From contig JBCNJP010000007.1 in NCBI GenBank assembly GCA_039602395.1, positions 103,184,772-103,248,771 on the forward strand: a stretch of 64,000 nucleotides of DNA. The letters run 5' to 3'. Shown one piece after another: positions 45,638 to 57,122 of this stretch (positions are counted from its first letter, which is position 1; each line of letters opens with the position of its first letter). The DNA is from Deinandra increscens subsp. villosa. Taxonomy: Eukaryota; Streptophyta; Magnoliopsida; Asterales; Asteraceae. A program made the translations under genes and the position numbers. The notes beneath the pieces were generated by a model. It did not search any database. It was not told the DNA's origin and saw only the letters and a list, made by a program, of their open reading frames with translations.

Positions 45638-46865
45638 TGTCACACCCCTAAAAAAATCCATGCGCGGAAAACCACTGCAGGGAGCGTGACAAACCAGGAT
45701 CGCCATCCATTAGTTACACCAAACGACCAATGATTATATAAATTCAGAGTTTTACAAATGCGGAAGCTTAAATACGATAAAAGTATCTACATAAAAACAT
45801 CGTCACCCAAGGTGACGTGACTTGTCCAAAGACGCTAAAAGTGTTTCAAGGACTCATGCATGCGTACTCGTGATACTCGAACATCTGCAACCTGAGAAAT
45901 AACATGCTAAAAGTGTCAACACCAAGGTTGGTGAGTTCACAGGTTTATCAGTTAAAAAATAGTTCAAGTTGAAAGTAGTACAACTGTTCAAAAATAGTCC
46001 AAGTTGAGTGAGCATAATCACTAATATATATCAGATAGCTAGCTAGGCTTTATACATAAAACTTTACACGTGATGGTCACCGAAGCTGACAGTTGTTTAT
46101 AGTTTGCCTTGTTACGTTGAGGATGAATATAACACCCGTTCGATATCCAATCGTGTCAGCGCGACTGACCGGGATGGGGTTTGTCAAACCCAGTAGTACT
46201 ACAATATATTTCCCGCTATCATCACTAAGTACTAACGGTACCATGAGATGGACTTTGTTGTCTAGTGTGCCTCAGTAAACAGTAATCGAGTGATATAAAA
46301 GTCTAAATATCTCAGTTGTGTAAATCATGCATGTTAATCTCCCCCCAACAGGATTTAAAACAGTAAAACGGGGCCATGAAACTCACCTTTGGGTGCACAG
46401 CAAATCTAGATAAATAAACAGCAAGTAGCAAATAGTAGGTCTTGTGTAATCTACTAAGCACGTAACGAGCATATACGTAAGTGTGTGTTCGGCTAGAGGT
46501 GACTAAGTCTAGACCAATAGTGTTAATAGATAATGTCAGACTATGACAATAAGATGATTATTGATTTGTAAAACAATTCGAGGATGACACATAGTCAAAA
46601 CTATGACGATTACAAAAATCGACGAAAAATATACTATTCAACAATAATACATGCCCATGAAATTGAAATAATAAAATATGTATATATAGGAATATATGTA
46701 TACATAACTAAAGATACGATTATAACATTATAAAGTCAAGTACAAATCGTATATATACATCTTGATAAATATCCATTGTCTAAAGTTGTTAATATCGTGA
46801 CGGCGGTAAACGTACTAGTTATATACATTTTTCCTCAATGTAAAGTTTACAAAAATAAAATGCTC

Positions 46866-46914
<49 letters not shown>

Positions 46915-48026
46915 TAAAATCAAGTTTTATTCAAAAAATGATGAGAAATTCAAGATAACGAATTAATAATCAAGTTTATGGGTTCTAAATATGCCAAGGG
47001 GTGGTTTTGGTACAAGTTTAAGGTCACCCATTCTCCAAACAAATAAAATAGAAAAACATGGAGGGCACCCGGTTCGAACCTGAGACCTCAGGTTCACATG
47101 CCTACGCCCAAACCACTGGCCTAAAGGCTTGGTTTGGTTACAAATAAAAAAAAACGGATTTTGACTACTCAGCGAAAAGGAGATCTGGGTTTTTAGAAAA
47201 ATGAAAAACCATTGGGTTAGAACGGCGACCTCGTGATCACGGGTTACGTTGTTTGCCTCTGGGCTAGCTCCTAAGTTTGGTTTTAAAACTGAATTCAAAT
47301 GTTTTATTAATTCCGAACGAGGCATCATCTTCCTCATCCTAACCCTAGACTCGTCGGAACTATATTCCGGTCGCCGAAAAAACGTAAAAACATGAAACAA
47401 TCAACAAAAACGTGCGATTAACATGATGAGTAATTACCTCGATCCAAAGATGGAGTGTGATGCGTTTTTTTTTCATGCCGAAGCCCGAACGCGAACACGG
47501 AGCACGGTCACGTCTTGCACTTCTGATGACTTTCGGTTGCTCGTCAGAGATTCACAATCACAATGGAGTGATCGATGGTGGCTGAACAGTGGTTGAATGG
47601 TTCGAAGTTTCTAGATTCGCTGGTTGTGGTGTTGCGTCGACCTTAAGAGAAAATGAGAGAAGAGGGTGATGGTGACGGTGAGCAAAATGATGAGATAGAA
47701 TGGGTGTTGGCTCGTTAATGTTGTGGCATGGTTGTTCAATGCCTGTAACCGTCGGAGGATTTAATCGAAATAAGTGATTAGAGCGGCAACAAGGAGAACG
47801 TCGGTTACAGGAGGTGAGGTCTCAATCGAGTTTGCTAATTGGCCAAAGTAGTCCCTGGCCCACTTACAAGAAAGGGTAGCAAGTTCCTGGAACTTCAGGA
47901 CTGATCCTTGCGAGTTTAATTAACTAAAAGGAGTTTAGAAAATGGCAGGATAAGCCCCTTAAGGTTAACGGAGGGTTAACTAATCCTAACGAGGCTAATG
48001 GAGATTAACTCGGATGGTGACTAAAC

Positions 48027-48083
<57 letters not shown>

Positions 48084-48295
48084 TGATGTGTTGCAAACAC
48101 ATCCTGTTTTTCTGAGTCTTTCGTTATGCATTTGAGTCTAATTTAGTCGGTTTTCTTTAGTTTTATCTGTTTTTAGTTAAGTTGAGTTTTTGAGTCAGTT
48201 ATTTATGTATTTATGAGTTTTACAGGTTTTGTGGGAATTCCCGAGGCCAAGAAATAAGTTAACAAGAAAAGAAGGAAAAGTGTTGAACAAGATGT

Positions 48296-48454
48296 CCCAG
48301 GCGTATCGCCTGGGACTGGATTGCCTCTACGCGATACGCGCGGAGTAGTTGGTCAACAAAAGTCAAAGTCGGTTTTGACCGACTAAATTGTCGTGTTATG
48401 ATCTGTAGGCGTATCGCCTAGAAACAAGGCACCTCCAAGCGATACGCTTGGAGG
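48296..48454 (+). repeat. Hairpin array with GCGTATCGC / GCGATACGC cores in the LTR
   Basis: Four palindromes lie in about 160 bp: CCCAGGCGTATCGCCTGGG; an imperfect ACGCGATACGCG; TAGGCGTATCGCCTA; and at 48432-48454 a 23-mer of arms CCTCCAAGCG and CGCTTGGAGG around ATA. The arms differ from hairpin to hairpin but stay self-complementary. The 3' LTR has the same set from 57335. Confidence 0.93.
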
Positions 48455-50142
48455 TCTAAAACCCGCAGAAAAAGCAATTCGAGTATAAAATCAATCTTAG
48501 GGTTATGTTTCGATATTCTTCGACTTCCAGACGAACTCAGAGGCGATTTTGGGAGACTTGAAGAGCAGAGAAGGCCATGGACAAAGGGGGAATCATCGGT
48601 GGATCAGTTTCTCAACACGAATCATCATTGGTCTACCGGGTTTCATCCTTTATTCTTATTGTTCTTAATTTCAATCATGTTTTCTGTCAAAGTTCAGATT
48701 TTTACTATTACTCTAGACAGTAACATGAGGCTAGGCTAAATTGTTTGTATTGCCTAGACCCACTTGGATGATTATTTGGTGTTTATGTCACACCCCCAAA
48801 ATACCACTAACGGAGTTTATACCGTTAAGGGGCGCGACTAGACCAGGATCCACAACCATAGTTACAAATACTAAACGAATCAGGGTTAGTTCAAGCACAA
48901 GTTATAAATCAAAGTCTTAAATTACATACGCAGCGGAAAAACAATTGTCCTTAGCACTAACCACGTGCTTTACATAAATGTTGTTTTAAAATTCCCAAGT
49001 TTAGTTCAAACAAAAATAAATATCTCCTCGTGCCATGCCAACCTCCAGCGGATACTCCTTAGCGATCTGCAAAAGTTTAAACCACGCAAGTGTCAACCTA
49101 ACGGTTGGTGAGTTCACAGTGGGCTTGTCATGCATTGGCCCGGTCTCATAATCATAAATCGTGTCAAGGTATACTTACAAGTTATTTATTTGTGAAAAAC
49201 AATGCTCGTAACTAAATCTCAGTTTATAAATGGTTTGTCCGTGACCTACGTCATCGGGTATGTACTAGTTCCGTAAAGTTAAAGGACTCAACCGATATCG
49301 CGGGTAGCTAATCCGTTGTTCCATGCTCTAAGGAAGTTTGTACCAAAGCTGACTTATTTTGTGGGGGCCGAGCCATCCCGTACGGTGCGGACCTACGTCA
49401 TCGCGGTTTTTGCCTCCCCCGTGTCCTCTCGGGACCACGGTCAAATAGGCTGATATTGTTCCTCCGTGCACTTCCCGTGCCACGGGGCGGAGTTTGTCAA
49501 ACTCCAGTAGATCTACCCAACATCCCCTCGCTTTACAATTAATGGCACAATTTTAGTTGAGGACTTTTAAGTTATAAGGCATCCTTAGAAAACATGTGAT
49601 ATCATGTGGTTCAGACTTTAACCTACACTAGCCATATTAAAACGTTTTCAGTTTTGTTTCAAAAATAGTTTGTTCAGAGTTCACAAGTGTTTCCCATAAA
49701 ACACTTCAGTTCATCAAGTGGGTGCCAAGCATCCCGTGTTCCCATGTTCATCAGTAGGTGCCTAGCACTCTAGAGTTCGTCAGCATTGCTTTCGTTAAGT
49801 TATTCGGTGTGGCCCAAACGGACTCACAGTAAGCGGGTTAGTGACACTCACCTTTGGTTGCACTGCTACACGTCAAGTGATCCAAATATTGTTGTTTAAC
49901 GAAGACCTAGAACACGTTTAGGTCTTAAGTATTAGTTTCGTGTCTAATCTTTACTTAACGTATCTATGGCCCATAACATAGCACGTTGCAACTATGACTC
50001 GACATACCGACACACGACACCAATGGTTGATCAAGGGTTCATATAAATCAGATATTAAACATGTTTCATCATGGCATAATCATGTAAGTCATGGCATAAC
50101 ACTTAAGCAAATTTCATAAGTTTGGTTTTTAGGTCAAGTCTT

Positions 50143-50443
50143 AGTTTCGCTAGCATAGTTTCGCTAGGCAGTTTCGCTAGGTGCACGGGCAGCACTTTCG
50201 CTAGGCAATGCCCGGTGACACAGTTTCGCTAGGCTAGTTTCGCCCGAAACTGCTGACGCAGTTTCGCTAGCCTAGTTTCGCAGGGAAACTGGTTTGAACT
50301 TTCGTTCAGGTATTTCGCTCGGTAGTTTCGCTCGAGCTGGTCTGGTCAGGTTCCCGGCGACACTATAGTTTCGCTGGTCAGTGTCGCTGGAAGGAGACAT
50401 AATTTCGCTACTTAGTTTCGCCCAGAGAACACACAGTTTCGCT
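50143..50443 (-). repeat. AGTTTCGCT word array downstream of the solo-LTR TATA box
   Basis: About fifteen AGTTTCGCT, AGTTTCGCC, ATTTCGCT or AGTGTCGCT words lie in 300 bp at irregular spacing, 500-800 bp past the TATA box in transcription sense (sense word AGCGAAACT). Confidence 0.9.
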
Positions 50444-50960
50444 GGTCGCGAAAAACATACGGATTTGCCTAAAAATCACCCTAACAGCTTCTGATCATAC
50501 ATGCAATTCATTATCTAGCATCCATAGGCATTTACCAACATAAATCAAGCAACTTTATCAAGTTTAACATGCATTTTGATCATCAAATCTCTAAAATAGG
50601 TTCAAAACCCTAAAATGACCTAATTTGCACAAATCTTTAACATGGATGGATTTCACACGTAAAGTTATCAACTTTAGTACAGATCTAGCATTCCTAAACC
50701 ATATACTAGCAGATCAAGCAGTTACATGAAGATTTGAGCATGCTTTAAGAAGAAAACATATAGAAAAGCATAAAACATAGTTTTTGGGACTCACGGATGA
50801 TTCTAGGATCGATGAATGAGGTGAGATGATGGTATTGAGGCTGGGGTCTTGGTCCTTAGGTGATCTTCTCGGCTGACCAGGAGAGTGTGTGTGTGTGTTG
50901 TTGTGTGGTTTGAGCAAATGAGGCTACTAGGGTTTATAATGTTTATTTATATCAGAGGCT

Positions 50961-51071
50961 AGTTTCGCTGGCAGTTTCGCTGGCCAAGCGAAACTAGCTC
51001 CGGTCTCGGGTACATTGATCAGTCTAGCCTTCTACCGGGCGAATCTGTAATTTCGCTCGGTAGTTTCGCTG
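50961..51071 (-). repeat. AGTTTCGCT word array upstream of the solo-LTR TATA box
   Basis: Four direct AGTTTCGCT/AATTTCGCT words and one inverted AGCGAAACT lie in 110 bp, immediately upstream of TGATATAAATAAAC. The position is that of promoter or enhancer sites. Confidence 0.85.
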
Positions 51072-52255
51072 ACTACCAAATTTGGGCAATTTTCACATAA
51101 TCAAGTATTTACAATTAATCATGCTATTCACAATAATAAGTCATGTATTTAAATCACTTTGCACATAAAGACAATCAATGATGAACACATAACACATATG
51201 GACGGGTTCGGTGATCAACCAGAGGTCGTGGACGTATTCGGCCTAGTTATGCATTAGCTACTAAGTTAACACTTATAACGTAACTAACGGGTTTGTCTAA
51301 CGGAAGTTAACCTTGAAATTCTCGGGTGTCACAGTTTATGACTCTATTCAGCTTTGATTGATTGATTGATGTTGCACTTTTATTAAATTCCAATGATTAT
51401 CATGTTTGATGCATATGTGTGTTATGAGCAGATTATTAATTGATTGTTGATGCTTAATTTACCCGCGAATGTCTTTCGGTTTAGGTAGATTATCTAAAGT
51501 AGTTGACTTTAGGGTTAATTGCGATAGATTGGTTTAGGGTTCTTCTAGACTATTGCATTGATAATTGATTGATAGTTTAATTGTAATGTGCTGCTAAACT
51601 GGAGACTTAAAAGGTACAGGTTTAATGGGTAGTTGGGTTGGTTAAAGTTCTAGGGTAGCATTGTCCCAAAAGGAAATGTCCTAGGGTTTCGTCTAGCTTG
51701 GTATTCCGTGTCATTCATGGTAGTTATCGGTAGCTCCGGTTATTCTAGGTGTGCTTTAGGTATATCCGAGGGTGGCTAGGGTAATTGAGGTAGGAAGGAC
51801 TTAAAATGTGAACTCATGTTCGAGCGTTAAAAGTGTAGCTAGGAAGGACTTAAAAGGTGAACTAGCCACCATCAGATTAATCGAAGCTGAATGAGGTTAT
51901 AGATGCTAAGTAGGATTCCAGGGTCTAGGTGATACTCTTCTCTCATCTGAATTCTCCCAAAGTTTCCTGCTTTTGTCTGTTTGTGCGTTGGTTAGTTAAT
52001 TTCAGTTAATTAAATCTCAAATCAAAACTCAGTTTACTCAAATTTCCATTTTCTAGGTCTAGGTTAAGTCTTGTCTTTAGAGTGTCCTAGGTTCGATATT
52101 CCGGTCTTGCCTTAACTATTCTATAATCCGACAGGTTCACTGCCTTAGGGTTCGGTTCGGTTTAGGTTATTTCGGTAAAATTAGGTGTGTCTTAGGTCTA
52201 GGTTTAGGTCTACTTTATTAGTGTTTTTAGGTACGTTCCGAGCACATCAAGTTTT

Positions 52256-52274
52256 TGGCGCCGTTGCCGGGGAC
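52256..52274 (+). promoter_or_regulatory. Primer-binding site, tRNA-Asp type
   Basis: TGGCGCCGTTGCCGGGGAC lies six bases after the LTR. It is the standard Athila/Tat-lineage primer site. Confidence 0.9.
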
Positions 52275-52414
52275 ACTTGGCGATTGGCAAGATTAACTTA
52301 GGTCGTTGTTAGGAAATTTGAGTCTTTTCGGTTTTTCCGTGTCTAGAGTCTTTGGTTTTCGTTTTTGAGTCTAGATTTTTAGGTTTAATTTTTTTCTTTT
52401 AATTTTTTTAAGTC

Positions 52415-55400
52415 GTGTCACGTTTTATGCCACACACCCGTTCACGAGGTCCTCCTGAGTTGTCACCACTTTCTGATCCCGACGCGGATATTCGTGAACG
52501 GTTTCGCCTTCTACGCACCGAGCTAGAGGCATTCATCATTTCCACCACCCACTCCAAACCATCTTCTTCCACACAAACCACACGCGACACCAAACCCATT
52601 CCATTTCCTGATCTATCATCCATGGCGGCACGTCGCACCGTCCACGAGCAGGCTAGCGCCGGGGTCACCGAGGCCCGGTTTGCTATTGCACAGCCTGCTA
52701 TTTCCAACACCGCGAATTGGCAAGTTCCGTCCCACGTCATCAACGCGTTGACGCATTCGATCCAGTTTCATGGACGTGAGGACGAAGATGCACCGACGCA
52801 TATTTCTCGTTTCATTCGTATCTGCAACACGTTCGGACTCACCGGAGTCGCGAACGAAATCATTTATCTGCGTCTGTTTCCATTCTCCCTTACGTCTCGA
52901 GCCGCCGAGTGGCTTGAGACGCTTCCGCCGAATTCGATCGCCACCTGGGACGATCTTACCGCGAAATTCCTGAAGAAGTATCATCCTCCAGCCAAGGCTT
53001 CACGTACTCGGGAGGAAATCCACTCTTTCAAGATGGACCCCGATGAGCCTTATTCTGCCGCATACGAGAGATTCAACACCCTTCTGAGTAGATGTCCGCA
53101 ACACGGGTTGACGGACTGGGCGATCATAGAAAAGTTCTATAATGGACTTCCTTATCCTGTTCAGAAGGATTTCAATATTTCGGCTGGAGGGCATATGATG
53201 GAGAAGCTCACGGTGGATGAATGCAAACAACTGTTTGAGAGCTTCGCACTTGCTGAACAGCAGGCACCCGGAGGTCGGAGAACCACCTTGGCCCCGACTA
53301 GATCACTCGCACCATCTACATCCACCCGGGGTGTCAATCACATTGGCTCAGAAACCATGTCACCTAGGGAGTTAGAGAATATTTACAAAACTTTAGAAGA
53401 AATCAAACTCCACATCAAAGCCAAATGTGAGCTGTGCAGAGGCGCTCACGACACCCGAGACTGCGCGCTTGCTCCCGCTGAGCAGGTGGACTACATTGGA
53501 AACCGAAACCAGTTCGGTAATTCGTTCCAGTCTGGGTGGAGGAGTGGCCAAAATTCAGGATGGCGAGAGGGAGGAAATCCACCTGGTTTTCAGCCGAGGT
53601 ATAATCAGAATGGTGGAGGAAACGAGGGGCCGACTATGAAGGAGCTTACAGAGTTGGTCATGAATCAAACGCAGATTTTGCAGCAGATGAACGCAAGAGA
53701 TGAGGCCACACAGAAGAAGCTGGCGGAGCATGATACGTTACTGAGGAATCAACAAGCTTCGTTTCTGGATTTGCAGCGGTCATTCGGTGACATAGCGAAG
53801 CAGCTGAAGGAGCTCAATTCCCGTGGGGGTCAGTTTTCCGGTAGCACTTACAAGAACCCCAATGCCAATGTGAATGCCATCACCACTAGGAGCGGGAGAG
53901 TTGTCCAGAGTCCATCGCTGGCAGAAGTAGAGGAAGAGCCGGTTGATGAGGAGATCGAGTTGGAGACGCCTGGCGGGAAGGTGCACGAGAGCGTTACGCC
54001 AGCAAGTACCGCACCAAACGTCGAGGCTAAGGTAGTTAGAGAGAAGCCGTTGAAATGGGAGGCGGTTAAAGAGAAGAAGAGAGTGAGATTTGCGCCTCGA
54101 CCAATCACAGCTGATGACCTGAAGCAAGTGCCTTATCCTGAACGTCTGGTTCAATAGAAGAATGCACGTGAATACAGTCAGTTCTTAGAGCTTCTTAAGC
54201 AGCTTAGGGTCACTTTACCTTTTACTGATGTCATTAAACAAATGCCTAAGTATGCTAAATTTCTGAAAGATATGTTAACTAATAAGAAGAAGCTTGAAAG
54301 TTTTTCAGATGTTACTCTTGATGCTAATTGTTCTGCTGTAGTCCAAAATAAATTACCTGAAAAATTAACTGATCCTGGTACATTTACAATTCCGTGCTCT
54401 TTTGGTGATTCATCTGTTACATGTGCTTTAGCTGATCTAGGTGCCTCGATTAATGTTATGCCATATTCTGTTTTCATGCACCTAGGATTAGGCGAGTTGG
54501 AACCGACTAGGATGACGATCTCTTTAGCAGATAGGTCGGTTGTTAGACCCAAAGGAATAGTGGAGAATGTTCTTGTGCAAATTGATAAATTTTTGTTCCC
54601 TATAGACTTTGTGGTAGTTGACTGTGCATATGATGCTAGTTGCCCTTTGATTTTAGGTAGACCTTTTCTTAGGACCGCCAGGGCGCTAGTTGATGTTTTT
54701 GAGGGTACCATAACTTTGAGGGTTGAGAATGAGAGTGTGATGTTTAAGGTGGGTAGACAAGAGGATAAGGGCACAGAATCAGTTTGCTTGATAGGTACTT
54801 TCATGTCCTTCATAGATCTTGTGGTTGTAGGCAATCGATTAGATGATGATGAGTTTGAAGAGGATGAGTGTGGGGAGGACACCGGGGGGTTAGTTGAGTT
54901 AGTTGATAAAAATGAAATTTTTGACCCATTAGAAGAACCCGGTGAGGTAGTTGAGAAGGTAGGTGAGGTAGTTGAGGATGAAGTGGTGATAGTGGATAAG
55001 TGTGGGGAAGATATAGGAGGGTTAGAGATCTTAGTTGATAAGAGTGATCATTTTGACCCGTTAGGAGAACCCGGAGGGTTAGTAAGTGTGGATAGTGAAA
55101 TGGTGGTTGAAGAGGTAGATAGAAAAGCCACACTTGGTGATTTAGGTATTTTGAATGATGAGGTTGAGTTTAGACCAAGTGTGGGGAGGTTAGATGTGAT
55201 TGTTGTTACCCATGACCCGGAATTGAGTTCTTTAGAATGTCGATTTTTCCCGGGTAGGTATAAGCATTGGAAGGTTAAGATGTTGTTGAGAGAAGTAAAG
55301 TTAGTGGCTTTATGGACTAGGAAGTTGGTAGATGGTTGGTTGGATAGGAATCGGGTGCAACCCGGTAGTTTTGGGAGTAAAGATGTGAAATCGAAGCCTC

Positions 55401-55438
55401 CGGATGGTTTGGGAGGTTATTTTTCTGATTTGTGCTGA
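52415..55438 (+). pseudogene. Athila-type gag-protease ORF with one in-frame stop and an acidic C-terminal extension
   Basis: Gag (52415-54157, 580 residues) carries the Athila capsid pattern: HSIQFHGREDEDAPTHISRF, LFPFSLTSRAAEWLETLPPN, KFLKKYHPPAK and FYNGLPYPVQKDF. A CELCRGAHDTRDC knuckle-like motif and a TTRSGRVV segment follow. A TAG at 54155 interrupts the frame, which continues in phase through FLELLKQLRVTLPFTD. Protease follows (GDSSVTCALADLGASINVMP, then CPLILGRPFLRTA). From about residue 190 of the second part the protein becomes strongly acidic, with repeated DKCGEDIGGLEILVDKSDHFDP-like units, and ends at 55438. No RT, RNase H or integrase follows. One nonsense codon is the only break seen. 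Confidence 0.88.
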
Positions 55439-57122
55439 TTGGTGGAGTGCCCAGTTTGTACATTTTGTATTTGTGTCTTTCAATTTCTGCAATTTTTCGT
55501 TTTCGTGCATGTTGCGTCTTTTGGTTTTGTGTTTTTGGTGTTTGCAGGTTATTCTGGAGATTCAAGCTTTGGAAAATGTGAGATGTGCAGGTCAAAATTT
55601 GCAGATGTGGCCTGAGGTTTCGACTATAGGAACTGTTGGAGCAAAAAGAGATAGAAAATTTTTGGGGACAAATTCCAAAAATTCTCTGGAAATCACGTTC
55701 CAAGCGTATCGCCTGGAGGTTGGTAGGTTATAGGCGATACGCTTGCATCCTTTGGGGGGCCGGTTGTGTGCAGCTCCAGGCGTATCGCCTGGGGGATGCA
55801 TGGTTGTAGGCGATACGCCTGGAGGAGGTAAGTCAGAAAAATTTTCAATTTTTAAATTTTTATTATTTCTGCTTACCAAGTTTGTGGTGGTTCGCTACGG
55901 TCGATGTGCTGAGTCTCTGGAATTTCAGGTGAACACGTTTCAACTTCTTTTATTTTATTTATTTTATTTCTGCTTTATTTTTATTTCCATTCCACATTGA
56001 GGGCAATGTGTGATTCAAGTGTGGGGATGGGAGACTTGCGTCTTGAGTCTTTTATTTTTAGTGTGTTATTGAGTCATTAAATTTTGAAATTTTTTTTTTA
56101 AAAATTGTTCAAAAATGTCCAAGATTCTGGCTGTAATTAAATGGAAAATGATAGGAAACTGGGAATTGACTGTCTAATTTGTGCTTGAATGTTAAATGAA
56201 TAAATAATTTGGGAAATGTGGTAAAGTATGGTGAGAATGGAAAGCATTTCTAAACTATGATGTGTCGGTAGGCCCAGCTGACCTAGGAGTAACTTAAATT
56301 GCCTATGTGTTTATTTGTTGTATAAATATGCTAATCAGTCTGCTAGTGGGTTCCCATTTTAGGAGTGATAGAGATACTGAATCTGGTGATTAGGAAGGAA
56401 GAGACCGCTTTAGGCTAGATACTCCTATGTCCTTAGAATTTCAAATGAGCATGTGGTTAATAATTTGGTTAATGCAATTAGAGTGAAGGGGCAGAATACT
56501 CATGTACGAACTAAGGATAGTATCCCGTGGTAAGTACCTCTGATGATGTTCCGGATCTCGCGGGCAAAATACTCACGTATGATTTCGGGGGTAAGACCTT
56601 GTGGAAGAATACCTCTGGTGATGTCCGTTGGTAATTTTAGGTAAAATTGACCAATTATAAAAGAAAAAAAAATATATGAAAAAAAAGAAGAAAAGAAATG
56701 TTAGTTTAGAGAATAAATGCTCAAGAAGTTGCATATAAATAAATAGTTATTCTTTGGACATCTTAGTATCTGGTTTAAGGGGGGTTGGAGAAATATTAAT
56801 TTAAATCATTTAAACCCTTTGCTTTGACTGATTATGATTCGGTAGTAGGATGAACTTGACCTTTCTTTAGTGGGATCCATAGGCAGCTGAACTTATATCT
56901 GGTAATTCATAAACACATGGGGGCGAAAGAAAAGGTTGGTGGTTGGGTTTAGTCGGATAGAAATATCGGCAATCGTAGCTAGTGTGTTAATACATTATGG
57001 AATGTGGAATTGATTGGTGGATTGTTAATTTTAAATGTGAAATGTTTTAGAAGTCAATTTCCTGGTTATGATTCCATTGCAGTATTTTTTGAGGACGAAA
57101 AAAGAGTCAGTGTGGGGATATT
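55439..57122 (+). other. Non-coding 3' interior of the gag-protease gypsy element
   Basis: No polymerase genes. It contains four GCGTATCGC/GCGATACGC words at 55699-55825, two of them in good hairpins. GAGGGCAATGTGTGATTCAA then GTGTGGGGATGGG at about 55999-56030 resembles the region before an Athila purine tract. The true tract (GTGTGGGGATATT) is at 57110-57122. Confidence 0.65.

Larger units (their letters stand above)
48786..51333 (-). repeat. Solo gypsy LTR inserted in the 5' LTR of another gypsy element
   Basis: It starts TGTCACACCC and ends GGGTGTCACA. The 5-bp duplication GTTTA is exact at 48781-48785 and 51334-51338, and the sister LTR shows the empty site at 57820. On the minus strand TGATATAAATAAAC at about 50942-50955 is a TATA box, followed by a CA/TC-rich leader, so transcription would run leftward. 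No internal region or second LTR is present. It is related to the LTR at 45638 (shared TGTCACACCCC, GGTTGGTGAGTTCACAG and ACTCACCTTTGG blocks). Confidence 0.93.
48084..52249 (+). repeat. 5' LTR of the gag-protease gypsy element, containing a solo LTR
   Basis: Collinear with 57123-58733 except for the 2548-bp insertion and its GTTTA duplication at 48781-51338. Differences I saw outside the insertion are scattered single bases. Confidence 0.93.

Noticed and set aside
48786..51333. Insertion interpreted as a DNA transposon because of TGTCACACCC/GGGTGTCACA ends
   Set aside because: TG...CA ends, 5-bp duplication, internal TATA box and relation to other gypsy LTRs fit a solo LTR better.
53780..55133. 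Minus-strand ORFs of 80-234 residues opposite the gypsy gag-protease
   Set aside because: Antisense shadows of the coding frame.
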